NCBI RefSeq assembly: GCF_006385135.1
Contig: NZ_CP041025.1
Coordinates: forward strand, 3,627,501-3,691,500
Source of the DNA: Paremcibacter congregatus
GTDB taxonomy: Bacteria > Pseudomonadota > Alphaproteobacteria > Sphingomonadales > Emcibacteraceae
Direction of reading: 5' to 3'
Length of the DNA stretch: 64,000 nt
The translations under genes were made by a program, and so were the position numbers. Shown here piece after piece: positions 25,055-33,513 of the stretch. The notes beneath the pieces are model-generated. The model ran no database searches. It had not been told where the DNA came from and saw only the letters and a list, made by a program, of their open reading frames with translations. Every line of letters begins with the position of its first letter. Position 1 is the stretch's first letter.

Positions 25055-26086
25055 ATGAAAGCCCTGATCAAAGCCCAACCCCAAGAAGGCATCTGGATGG
25101 AGGATATCCCCACCCCGGAAGTCGGCCATAATGATGTGTTGGTCAAAGTGAAAAAAAGCGCCATCTGCGGCACCGACATTCATATTTACAACTGGGACGA
25201 CTGGGCCCAGAAAACCATCCCCGTGCCCATGGCCGTCGGCCATGAATTCGCCGGCGAGATCGTCGAGATGGGTTCAGAGGTTCAGGGCCTGAAAATCGGC
25301 CAGCGGGTGTCCGCCGAAGGCCATGTTACCTGCGGTCACTGCCGCAACTGCCGCGCCGGAAAGCGTCATCTGTGCCGCAATACCATGGGCATCGGCGTCA
25401 ACCGGCCCGGGTCCTTCGCCGAATATGTCGCGGTGCCCGCCACCAACATCTGCCCCCTGCCCGACGGCATCAGTGATGAGCTGGGCGCGATCCTCGACCC
25501 GCTCGGCAATGCGGCCCATACGGCGCTGGAATTTGACCTGGTGGGGGAAGATGTGCTGATCACCGGCGCCGGTCCCATTGGCATCATGGCCGTCGCCATC
25601 GCCCGCCAGGTGGGGGCGCGCAATATCGTCATTACCGACGTCAATGACTATCGGCTCGGCATCGCCAAGCAGATGGGCGCGACCCGGGCGGTCAATGTCT
25701 CCCGCAAGTCCCTGAAATCGGTGATGGCGGATCTGAAAATGACCGAAGGTTTCGATGTAGGCCTTGAAATGTCCGGGGTGCCTCAGGCGTTTAACGATAT
25801 GCTGGATACCATCAACCACGGCGGCAAGATTGCCCTGCTCGGCATTATGCCCGAGGGCACGCCCATCGACTGGACCCAGGTGATCTTCAAAGGTCTCGAA
25901 ATCCACGGCATTTACGGCCGCAAGATGTTCGAAACCTGGTACAAGATGATTGCGCTTCTTGAAGCCGGACTGGATATCAGCCCGATCCTGACCCATAACT
26001 TCAATATTGACGACTTCCAGCAGGGGTTCGATATCATGCGGTCGGGGCAATCCGGCAAGGTGATCCTCAACTGGGATGAGACGTAA
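25055..26086 (+). CDS. tdh: L-threonine 3-dehydrogenase
   Basis: A 343-residue zinc alcohol dehydrogenase-family enzyme. The catalytic Zn Cys is in [17 protein letters not shown], the structural Zn site is the Cys group in [16 protein letters not shown], and the NAD fold has [11 protein letters not shown]. The motif [12 protein letters not shown] is specific to Tdh. Reaction: L-threonine + NAD+ to 2-amino-3-oxobutyrate, passed to Kbl. A strong AAGGAG site lies seven bases before the ATG. The gene is convergent with the sensor kinase gene that follows. Confidence 0.96.
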   Translation: MKALIKAQPQEGIWMEDIPTPEVGHNDVLVKVKKSAICGTDIHIYNWDDWAQKTIPVPMAVGHEFAGEIVEMGSEVQGLKIGQRVSAEGHVTCGHCRNCRAGKRHLCRNTMGIGVNRPGSFAEYVAVPATNICPLPDGISDELGAILDPLGNAAHTALEFDLVGEDVLITGAGPIGIMAVAIARQVGARNIVITDVNDYRLGIAKQMGATRAVNVSRKSLKSVMADLKMTEGFDVGLEMSGVPQAFNDMLDTINHGGKIALLGIMPEGTPIDWTQVIFKGLEIHGIYGRKMFETWYKMIALLEAGLDISPILTHNFNIDDFQQGFDIMRSGQSGKVILNWDET

Positions 26087-26108
26087 GAACAACAGGCCGC
26101 GAACGGGA

Positions 26109-26127
26109 TCAGGCGTAACCCGCCTGA
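26109..26127. terminator. Small hairpin between convergent tdh and sensor kinase genes
   Basis: TCAGGCG (26109-26115) and CGCCTGA (26121-26127) form a 7-bp stem with a 5-base loop at the end of the kinase reading frame. No U-tract follows on either strand, so its role as a terminator is weak. Confidence 0.3.
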
Positions 26128-27788
26128 ATCTCGACGGTTTGTTTTTCCTGTTCCAGCGGAAAACTGAAACGGGCCACCGTGCCAACGCCAAATTCGCTTT
26201 CAAGACGGAAATCCCCCCCGAGCAATTCGACAAAGGCCTGGGTCAGCGGCAACCCCAGCCCCGTACCCTCCTGGCTACGCACCAGGTAAGAATCCGTCTG
26301 GCCGAAGGTTTGCATCGCCACCTTCAGGTCTTCTTCGCTCATACCAATGCCGGTATCGGTCACGCAGATTTCCACCATACCTTCGGGGCTTACGTTCCCC
26401 GTCACGGTCACGGTGCCGCCTTCGGGGGTAAATTTGACCGCATTGCTCAGGAGGTTCAGAAGAACTTGACGGACCATACGTTCGTCCGAGCGAAATGGCG
26501 GTAAATCATCGGGGAGGTAGTTGTTGATTTCAAGGCCGCCCTTGACAATCGCCTTGGACAAAAGACGCAGGGTCTGATCGGCGACATCCTGAATATAAAC
26601 CGTTTCCAGGGTAATGTTATAGTTGCCCGTCTCGACCTTGGACAGGTCAAGAATATCATTGATAATCGCCAGGAGATGATGACCGCTGTGGTTGATATCC
26701 TTGGCATACTCAGCGATTTTCTCACTGTTGGATTCGAAATAGGTTCCCCCAATCAGATCAGAAAACCCGATGATTGCATTTAACGGCGTGCGCAATTCAT
26801 GAGACATATTGGCGAGAAACTCAGACTTCGCCCGGTTGGCCTTTTCCGCTTCCAACAACGCCAGCCCCAGTTTCTTGGTAATTTCCTGCTGGACTTTGGA
26901 ATAACGAAGCCGCAACAGCATGAGAACCAAAACCCCGAAGCAGAGAAATAACGCCACAGCTGCAATAAAGATGATCTCACGGGGCAGGATTTCCGGCGGG
27001 GCATGAGGCACCGCCGCTATGCGCCAGGATCCCCCGGGAACCACCACGGATAGCTCGACATTCTCCCCGTTAAAGGCGTCCGGCGTGCCATAAAACACAT
27101 CACCAGACCGGCCTTTACCGTCCTTCCCGCGCAGGGAAATATCAAAAGTCGCATCGTGCGCTTTGACCGCCTTTAACATTTTCTCCGCGTCGATCAATAT
27201 GGAAACCAACCCCCAGAATTTTCCTTCATTGGCGCCTTCCGCCACAATGACCGGGGCCCGGGCGATAAAGACATATCCTCCCTGAACAGACCGCAAAGGC
27301 CCGGCAATCACCTGGTCTCCGGTTGACTTCGCCAGAAACGCCAGATCCCGCTGCGTCTCTTCTTTTCGGTAATCAAGCCCCAGCGCTGCTTCGTTGCCTG
27401 CGCGGGGATAGACATATTTCACCACCATATCCGGTGCAAGCCCGAGACTTTTGATTTGGGATTTCTGATGAAACAGATTTTGCGAGAACTGGTCAAATTC
27501 GTCTTCGACAATCTCCGGGTTCATGGCCACATAGGCCACCACCGCCCCGAGCTGATACAGGTTTTTGTTCAATTCCCGTTCAAAATCCGACCGCACCATC
27601 ATCAAGGTGTTAAACGCTTCCAGCCGCGTACTCTGGTTTATTCTTTGCCGTTCTTCATTGGCGACCACATATGAAAAACTAAGAATAATAACAATGAAAC
27701 ACATCCCGACACTCAGCAAAAGCCAGTTTTGCCGGAAATCAAGCTGTTCCAGATAACGTGAAAGTCGCCCCACGGATGTCTTCGTCAT
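26109..27788 (-). CDS. Membrane sensor histidine kinase with CHASE-like periplasmic domain
   Basis: A 559-residue kinase. A first membrane helix lies near residues 22-43. The periplasmic segment of about 250 residues contains a CHASE-type core (LGLAPDMV, YPRAGNEAALGLDYR, GGYVFIARAPV). A second helix lies near 275-297. Cytoplasmic domains are HisKA with the phosphorylated His in NMSHELRTPLNAIIGFS and HATPase_c with N box LLNLLSNAVKFT, G1 DTGIGM and G2 GTGLGL. No receiver domain or response regulator gene is adjacent, so it is an orphan here. Known CHASE domains bind small ligands such as amino acids, peptides or cytokinin-like molecules; the ligand is unknown. Confidence 0.88.
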   Translation of the reverse strand: MTKTSVGRLSRYLEQLDFRQNWLLLSVGMCFIVIILSFSYVVANEERQRINQSTRLEAFNTLMMVRSDFERELNKNLYQLGAVVAYVAMNPEIVEDEFDQFSQNLFHQKSQIKSLGLAPDMVVKYVYPRAGNEAALGLDYRKEETQRDLAFLAKSTGDQVIAGPLRSVQGGYVFIARAPVIVAEGANEGKFWGLVSILIDAEKMLKAVKAHDATFDISLRGKDGKGRSGDVFYGTPDAFNGENVELSVVVPGGSWRIAAVPHAPPEILPREIIFIAAVALFLCFGVLVLMLLRLRYSKVQQEITKKLGLALLEAEKANRAKSEFLANMSHELRTPLNAIIGFSDLIGGTYFESNSEKIAEYAKDINHSGHHLLAIINDILDLSKVETGNYNITLETVYIQDVADQTLRLLSKAIVKGGLEINNYLPDDLPPFRSDERMVRQVLLNLLSNAVKFTPEGGTVTVTGNVSPEGMVEICVTDTGIGMSEEDLKVAMQTFGQTDSYLVRSQEGTGLGLPLTQAFVELLGGDFRLESEFGVGTVARFSFPLEQEKQTVEIQAGYA

Positions 27789-27815
27789 ATGCCCCCTACC
27801 AATTATTCAAATGGG

Positions 27816-28286
27816 TTAATGGCATGATATCGTGTGTCCTCGCTTTTTCAGGTAATGCTGGTGGTATTCTTCCGCCGGCCAGAATGCCGATGCAGGGGAA
27901 ATTTCAGTGACGACCGGGTCAGGCCATTGACCCGATGCGTCGCAGGCCTCCCGGGAGGCTATCGCGATATCTTTCTGCGCCTCTGAATGATAGAAAATCA
28001 CCGACCGATACTGGCTGCCCCGATCCGGTCCCTGAGCATTCAATGTTGTGGGATTGTGGATGGTCCAGAAGACCTCCAGCAGGCTGGCAAAATCAATGCG
28101 GTCCGGATCATAGGTAATTTCAACAACTTCCGCATGATTGGTTTCCCCGGTACAGACCTGTTCATAGGTCGGCTGCGCCGTTTGGCCGCCCATATAGCCA
28201 ACCACCGTTGAAACAACGCCGTCCACATTGTCGAAATCCAACTGGATTCCCCAGAAACATCCCCCTGCAAGGGTTGCTTTTTCCAT
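27816..28286 (-). CDS. msrA: Peptide-methionine (S)-S-oxide reductase
   Basis: A 156-residue MsrA with the catalytic Cys10 in GGCFWG, a YMGG segment, TNHAEVVEI and the conserved EYHQHYL near the C-terminus. A C-terminal Cys (second last residue) may act as resolving Cys. Reaction: reduction of methionine-S-sulfoxide in proteins using thioredoxin. GGGAG lies seven bases before the ATG. It stands alone between the sensor kinase and an aldo/keto reductase gene, all minus strand but with gaps. It has no signal peptide, so it is cytoplasmic. Confidence 0.95.
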   Translation of the reverse strand: MEKATLAGGCFWGIQLDFDNVDGVVSTVVGYMGGQTAQPTYEQVCTGETNHAEVVEITYDPDRIDFASLLEVFWTIHNPTTLNAQGPDRGSQYRSVIFYHSEAQKDIAIASREACDASGQWPDPVVTEISPASAFWPAEEYHQHYLKKRGHTISCH

Positions 28287-28396
28287 GCTACTACTCCCGA
28301 ACTATAGTGCATGAATCTAGCTTAGTTTTAGACAGACCGCAACCACTTTAGAATATGATTATATGAGGAACTTCAACCTGCAAGACATCCGCCACA

Positions 28397-29446
28397 TTAC
28401 GGGGCCGGGTCAGGGTTTTCCAAATGTATCCGGTTCACTCCGGTCTCCAGTTCCGGCGTCCAGGGAACCTCAAAAGCCGCGATATTTTCCTGCAATTGAG
28501 ACAGTGTCGTCGCTCCGATAATAGAGGAAGTCACGAAAGGTCGGCTGTCGACGAATTTCTGCGCCAGTTGCACCACAGTCAGTCCATGATCCTCGGCCAG
28601 ACGCTTATATTTCCCGATCGCCTGTTCCACCGCCGTGCCCTGATATCGACTGGCGAATCCGGGGAACAACTGCTGACGGCTGCCAGTGGGCAGGACGCCC
28701 CCGAGATACTTTCCGGACAGGGCCCCGCCGCCAAGCGGCGAATAGGCCAATAACGATACCCCTTCCCGCGCAGAAATTTCCGCCAGACCCTGTTCATACA
28801 GACGGTTCAGCAGATTATAGGCGTTCTGCACAGACTGCACCCGCGGCAATTTTGCGGTTTCACTGTGATGCAGAGCCTTCATCACGCCCCAGGAAGTTTC
28901 ATTTGACACCCCGACGTGGCGGATCTTGCCCTGCGTCACCAGATCACCCAACACCTGCAAAGTTTCTTCAAGTGGAATACTGTCCGGCGCTTCCCGGTGC
29001 ACATATCCCCGGGAGTCGGCAAAAAGATTAATCGGCCGATCCGGCCAATGCAATTGATAGAGATCGACATAGTCTGTTTTCAGACGCCGCAGGCTTTGCT
29101 CCAGCGCATAGGTGATCTGCTCCCGGTTCAGCCGGGTGGTGTCGCTGAAAGGGCGGAACCAGTCGCCATCCCCGCGTCCGACCACTTTTGTGCCCAGGAT
29201 CACCTTGTCCCGCCCGCCGCGCGCTTCCAGCCAGGACCCGATATAGGCTTCCGTCAACCCCTGGGTTTCTGCCTTGCGCGGCACGGGGTAAAGCTCTGCG
29301 GTATCAAAGAAATTGATTCCCGACGCGACAGCATAATCCATCTGCTCCCAGGCTTCCGCTTCCGTGTTCTGCTGCCCCCACGTCATGGTTCCCAGACAAA
29401 TATTCGAGACCTTGATATTTGATCGTCCCAGGTTTTCATATCTCAT
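28397..29446 (-). CDS. Aldo/keto reductase, Tas-like
   Basis: A 349-residue NADP(H)-dependent aldo/keto reductase. Visible are the start LGRSNIKVSNICLGTMTWG, the catalytic Asp/Tyr in FFDTAELYPVP, the Lys in ILGTKVVG, the His in LYQLHWPDRP and the NADP-binding tail SSIIGATTLSQL. The TMTWGQQNTEAEAWEQMD segment and length match the Tas subgroup. The physiological substrate is unknown; such enzymes reduce carbonyls in stress or sugar metabolism. AGGAAG precedes the ATG. No operon partner is evident. Confidence 0.88.
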   Translation of the reverse strand: MRYENLGRSNIKVSNICLGTMTWGQQNTEAEAWEQMDYAVASGINFFDTAELYPVPRKAETQGLTEAYIGSWLEARGGRDKVILGTKVVGRGDGDWFRPFSDTTRLNREQITYALEQSLRRLKTDYVDLYQLHWPDRPINLFADSRGYVHREAPDSIPLEETLQVLGDLVTQGKIRHVGVSNETSWGVMKALHHSETAKLPRVQSVQNAYNLLNRLYEQGLAEISAREGVSLLAYSPLGGGALSGKYLGGVLPTGSRQQLFPGFASRYQGTAVEQAIGKYKRLAEDHGLTVVQLAQKFVDSRPFVTSSIIGATTLSQLQENIAAFEVPWTPELETGVNRIHLENPDPAP

Positions 29447-29606
29447 ACAGCGTCTTCCTCATTTTTTAAGGTGGGTGTCTTCCCCATATAGGGGCAAAAA
29501 AAAACATTTACAGAGGGGTATTAAAATATATGCTCAGGATCAGTTGTTTCGCGTGTAACCAAAAATAAAATCGCACACAGATAAAAACACAAACGAAGTA
29601 TATTTA

Positions 29607-30797
29607 ATGCGCTTTCTTTTTCTTCCGCTTCTGCGCTGTATGGCGTTGTCCTGTGGGGTTTTCGCCCTTTCCGCCGCCACAACGGCCGCCCCCGAACAGA
29701 ATATTCTGCTTAAGAGTTACGCCCAGAAATTCGATCAGTATTTTCTGGAAAAACTAGAGGAAAAAGGCATTCCCGGCGGCGCATACGCCATCATCAAGGG
29801 GGATGAAGTCATCGCCATGAAGGGACATGGGGTGCGCGCCAAGGCCGGATTGTTTCCTGTTGATGAGCATACGGTGTTTCGTCTGGCCTCTCTGTCAAAA
29901 ACCTTTGCCGCCAGCCTGACGGGAAAATTGATTGAAGAAAATAAATTCAGCTGGGAAGACAATATCTCCACCTATGTGCCGGATTTCAAATTCAAGAACA
30001 GCCACCAGGCCCAAACTCTGAAAATCCGCCATATTCTGAGCCACAGTTCCGGAATTGTGCCCAATGCCTATGACAATCTGGTCGAGGCCAATGTCGCTTT
30101 TCCGAAAATCATCTCCAAGTTCGATAAGGTCAAGCCGATCTGCAAACCCGGCGATTGCTACGGCTATCAGAATGTAATCTATAGCCTGATCCAGCCGGTT
30201 ATCGAACAATCCACCTCGGAAAGCTACGCCGACCTGATGACGGAAAAGATTCTCGCCCCGCTGGGAATGAAGGACAGTTCCCTCGGCCTTGCGCCCTTTA
30301 TTGATCATTTCAACCGCGCCTCCCCCCATGTGCGGGCCCGGGGAAAATGGCATACCGTCAAGGTCAAACCCGGTTATTACAACCTGCTGCCTGCCGCCGG
30401 GGTCAACGCCAGCATCTCGGACATGAGCAAATGGATGATTGCCCAGCTGGGCGGCAACCCGGACGTACTGTCCGATGAACTGCTGAACAATCTGACCAGC
30501 AAACAAATCCATACCCGTGGGCAAACCCGCCGCCGGGAATGGCGAAAATTCATCACCGACGCCTATTACGGCCTCGGCTGGCGCATCTATCAGTTCGGCG
30601 ACGACGAACTGATCTATCACAGCGGTTGGGTTTCCGGCTTCCGCGCCGACATCGCCTTTTCCAAATCTTACAATATTGGTCTGGTGATCCTGCTGAATGC
30701 CGAATCCAATGTGATCAATGAAATGAGCACCACCTTCTGGGACGAAATTCTCAACGGACCGAAACCGCCGCCCCACCTGATTGCCAAAAAGAAATAG
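29607..30797 (+). CDS. Periplasmic serine hydrolase of the class C beta-lactamase/DD-peptidase family
   Basis: A 396-residue protein with a signal peptide (about residues 1-27, Ala-rich end before APEQN). The penicillin-binding fold motifs are present: SxxK as Ser95-Leu-Ser-Lys98, YxN as Tyr-Gln-Asn near residue 189, and HSG in YHSGWVSG near residue 338. It is longer than typical class C enzymes only at the loops, and the HSG motif (not KTG) points to esterase or D-aminopeptidase-like members rather than a true AmpC. Substrate is unknown. It is convergent with the barrel gene and followed by a GC-rich hairpin. The ribosome site is weak. Confidence 0.85.
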   Translation: MRFLFLPLLRCMALSCGVFALSAATTAAPEQNILLKSYAQKFDQYFLEKLEEKGIPGGAYAIIKGDEVIAMKGHGVRAKAGLFPVDEHTVFRLASLSKTFAASLTGKLIEENKFSWEDNISTYVPDFKFKNSHQAQTLKIRHILSHSSGIVPNAYDNLVEANVAFPKIISKFDKVKPICKPGDCYGYQNVIYSLIQPVIEQSTSESYADLMTEKILAPLGMKDSSLGLAPFIDHFNRASPHVRARGKWHTVKVKPGYYNLLPAAGVNASISDMSKWMIAQLGGNPDVLSDELLNNLTSKQIHTRGQTRRREWRKFITDAYYGLGWRIYQFGDDELIYHSGWVSGFRADIAFSKSYNIGLVILLNAESNVINEMSTTFWDEILNGPKPPPHLIAKKK

Positions 30798-30822
30798 GGC
30801 CGCCCGGTAACCAGGCCGCCCT
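30796..30822. terminator. GC-rich hairpin between convergent genes
   Basis: A 12-bp stem with two mismatches (30796-30807 with 30811-30822) and a TAA loop lies directly after the serine hydrolase stop and before the end of the convergent barrel gene. It is strong but lacks a U-tract on either strand; it may act as a bidirectional or 3'-end stabilising structure. Confidence 0.45.
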
Positions 30823-30844
30823 ATGGAATGAAATCGGAGAAGGT

Positions 30845-32092
30845 TTAATATTTAAGCCCGATGGTAAACCACAGTTTCTGAGTATCTACGGAATAGGTGT
30901 CGGCGTTATAATCGGCGTATTTCACCGCCACGCTGTAATTCTTGTCGATGGCATAAGCCACCAACAGGTCAAACTCTGTCCCATAATCCACATCTCCAAA
31001 CCGGGACGTGAATTTATGGTAGGTGGCCGCCGCTTTCAGACCTTTCAGTGCACCGTCAAATTTATAGGCGCCGGTGAAATATAAATCATCAAGACCCGCC
31101 GCCGGCGTGGCGAGGAATTTATCGGCCCAGCCATTGAATTTATGCAACGTCGCCAGAGGTGTGGCAAAGCCAACATTCCCGTCATCACTGCCAAGAGATT
31201 CATATGTGGCGGTCAGACTGGCGCCGGCAAAGCCAACCCCGCCGGAAGCCAGAATATAATTCACAGAATAATCGCCGGGATTATCCTTTGCATCTGTCTG
31301 ATTGGCGTATTCCAGTTCATATAATACATGGGTCTTGTCTGCGACTTTCGCCTTCCCGGCGAAGCGCACCCCGATGGTGTTGGTGGAAAAACCAGCCACA
31401 TCATTATTGTCGAGCAGATAAGCATAGGCGGTCACTGTGCCATATTCAAACCCGCTATATTCCGCATTGAACAGGTGACTGTTGGAAGAATGATCCCCGG
31501 CCGGGCTGTCATTGCCGAAAATACGGTTCACATTCCAGACGTAACCATAGAAGAATTTGGTATCTGGCAGCGATGTATTGACCACCGTGACGCTGTCCAG
31601 ATTCTGATCATTCTGCCGCCAACCGACCGTGCCGACAAACCGCTGATTTCCAAGGTTGATGGATTGCCGCCCGGCGCTGATCTTCGTGCCATCAAGGCCG
31701 GTGAAGCTAAGATAGGCCTGATTAACTTCCGTATGACTTGGGTCAGCCACGACGGGATAAATCGCCCCCAGACCGTTAATGGTGTTGTTATATTTCTCAT
31801 CAGCAAGATTGCGGGAATCTTCGAATTCCACAACACCGGAAAACCCTTCATAGGTGCCTGTTTTATACCCCAGCTTGGTGCGAATGGTGAAGGCATTGGC
31901 ATCCTCGGTAAAGTTGGCCTGATCGACATTCTCATACCGGAGACGCACATTAAGATAAGCTGTGCCGCCAGTCACCGCCTCAGCCAAACTGTCCGCCGGG
32001 TCTTCTGCCGAGTGTGCCGTCATCGGCATACTCAATATGGCCGTGGTTGATGCCAGTAACAGACTTCGGGTGACGGTGCGTACAGTAAACAT
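30845..32092 (-). CDS. Outer-membrane beta-barrel porin (alginate-export/Opr-like)
   Basis: A 415-residue protein with a signal peptide (about 1-28, ending SMPMTAHSA). Alternating hydrophobic/polar strands and aromatic girdles run throughout, ending with a terminal aromatic (GLKY), typical of beta-barrel insertion. The YLNVRLRYENVDQ start and SAGRQSINLGNQRFVG segment resemble the alginate-export/long-chain porin group found in marine proteobacteria. The substrate is unknown. It lies 213 bases downstream of the HlyD gene on the same strand, with its own AGGA site; the gap suggests a separate promoter. It is not a TolC-type channel. Confidence 0.78.
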   Translation of the reverse strand: MFTVRTVTRSLLLASTTAILSMPMTAHSAEDPADSLAEAVTGGTAYLNVRLRYENVDQANFTEDANAFTIRTKLGYKTGTYEGFSGVVEFEDSRNLADEKYNNTINGLGAIYPVVADPSHTEVNQAYLSFTGLDGTKISAGRQSINLGNQRFVGTVGWRQNDQNLDSVTVVNTSLPDTKFFYGYVWNVNRIFGNDSPAGDHSSNSHLFNAEYSGFEYGTVTAYAYLLDNNDVAGFSTNTIGVRFAGKAKVADKTHVLYELEYANQTDAKDNPGDYSVNYILASGGVGFAGASLTATYESLGSDDGNVGFATPLATLHKFNGWADKFLATPAAGLDDLYFTGAYKFDGALKGLKAAATYHKFTSRFGDVDYGTEFDLLVAYAIDKNYSVAVKYADYNADTYSVDTQKLWFTIGLKY

Positions 32093-32305
32093 GGATCGTT
32101 CCTCTATATTTAAATTGTCCAGTATTTTCTAGATATGCCTCTGACTTCAAATTGATTTGATAAAAGTCAATTTTCTGCCAAAAACACCTCTCTGGACGTC
32201 TCTCGGGGAACATTTACCGTGATAGTCAATGTATTAAATATTAAACTGTTATAAAATAAAGACTTTCTCCGTTCCAAAAAAGACTCACGGCGGCTTATCA
32301 GCCCC

Positions 32306-33511
32306 CTACTCGCGGGCCGTCACCCGGGTGCCATCAACGACGTTATTACCGGGGTGGATAATCACCTGGCTCCCCTCTTCAAGGCCGGCAACAATTTCAG
32401 CACTTCTTTCATTGCGCCGTCCGACCGTCACAGGCTGACGCACGGCCCGACCGTCCCGCACGACAAAGGTCGACCATTGTTCGTTATATCGGAACAAGGC
32501 GCTGACCGGCACATTCAGGACGTTCTCCGCCTTGTCAACGATGATGCTGCCTTCAACCCGGAAGGCATGACCAAGAGATTGCCATTTCTCGATCGGATCA
32601 ATAAAGTCAAGGATCACATTGACCCGCTGCTCCTCAACCCCCAGAGCCGAAATTTTGGTAAAGCCGCTGGGTTCCACCAGCCGCACCTGGGCCCGGATAT
32701 CTTCCCCCCCGCCCCAACGCTGAATCAACGCCATGTCGCCCGGCCGCACCTTGACCGCATCACGAGACAGCATTTCGATCACGACTTCAAGGGCCGACGG
32801 GTCACCGACCTCCACCAAGGGCGTGCCCATGGGGATCACCCCCTCGCTCTTGTGCAGAATTTTCAATACCTTGCCGTCCACCGGCGCATGGACACACAAC
32901 TGACATCCCGGCCCGTTCTGTTCCGCCGCGGTTCCCGGCTGCACCAGTTGCGCCCGGGCGGCCCGCAGGCGACTTTCCATCACCTTCAGGTCTGCCCGCG
33001 CCGTTTCCACTTCCGCCCGGCGCATCTTGAGCTGCAATTCCGCCTGTTCCAGCCGGGCGATGGAGACATTGCCGTTTTTAAAAAGCTCATCTGTCCGGCG
33101 ATATTCCGCCTTGGCATATTCCAGTTCCGCCAACGCCCGATCCAGTTTCGATTGCGCCAGTCCTTTGGCCGCCACCGCGCCCTGGACATCGGCCTCGGCC
33201 TGAATTTCAGAACGCTTATCAAGGAAGCGTGGGTCCGCCGGCGTCATATGGGCGATGACAGTCACCCCGGCTTTCACCTGGTCTCCCGGTTCGCTTTCGA
33301 TGCGCATCACCCGACCTTCGATCGGGGCGGAAACCACATAAATATCATGAATGCGGGTCCGGCCCTCGGCCTCCAGCGCGATCACCACATCACCGCGACT
33401 GGCCAAGGTCATATCGACCTGTTCCGCTTCCGGAATAAAGGCAAAGATCAGCGCCCCGAGCAAGGCCGCGCCCACCAGATATTTCACCACCAGTTTTATT
33501 TTTTTAATCAT
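32306..33511 (-). CDS. HlyD-family periplasmic adaptor (membrane fusion protein)
   Basis: A 401-residue adaptor with one N-terminal membrane anchor (about 9-28), a barrel-sandwich hybrid half (EGRVMRIESEPGDQVKAG), an alpha-helical hairpin (about 95-200) and the second lipoyl half (APVDGKVLKILHKSEG), followed by beta-barrel and membrane-proximal domains. It works with the FtsX-type permease and ATPase encoded immediately upstream (2 and then -4 nt spacing) as a MacAB-like tripartite exporter. No outer-membrane factor gene is adjacent, so a shared TolC is presumed. Two Cys lie in a CQLC pair before the second lipoyl half, which is unusual for this family. The export substrate is unknown. Confidence 0.87.
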   Translation of the reverse strand: MIKKIKLVVKYLVGAALLGALIFAFIPEAEQVDMTLASRGDVVIALEAEGRTRIHDIYVVSAPIEGRVMRIESEPGDQVKAGVTVIAHMTPADPRFLDKRSEIQAEADVQGAVAAKGLAQSKLDRALAELEYAKAEYRRTDELFKNGNVSIARLEQAELQLKMRRAEVETARADLKVMESRLRAARAQLVQPGTAAEQNGPGCQLCVHAPVDGKVLKILHKSEGVIPMGTPLVEVGDPSALEVVIEMLSRDAVKVRPGDMALIQRWGGGEDIRAQVRLVEPSGFTKISALGVEEQRVNVILDFIDPIEKWQSLGHAFRVEGSIIVDKAENVLNVPVSALFRYNEQWSTFVVRDGRAVRQPVTVGRRNERSAEIVAGLEEGSQVIIHPGNNVVDGTRVTARE

Positions 33512-33513
33512 CT

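Noticed and set aside
29607-30797. Call as an AmpC beta-lactamase
   Set aside because: The third motif is HSG rather than KTG and there is no linked ampR; esterase or D-peptidase activity is as likely.
32149-32173. AAATTGA...TCAATTT inverted repeat upstream of the barrel gene
   Set aside because: AT-only arms with an 11-bp spacer in an AT-rich region; too likely by chance to call an operator.
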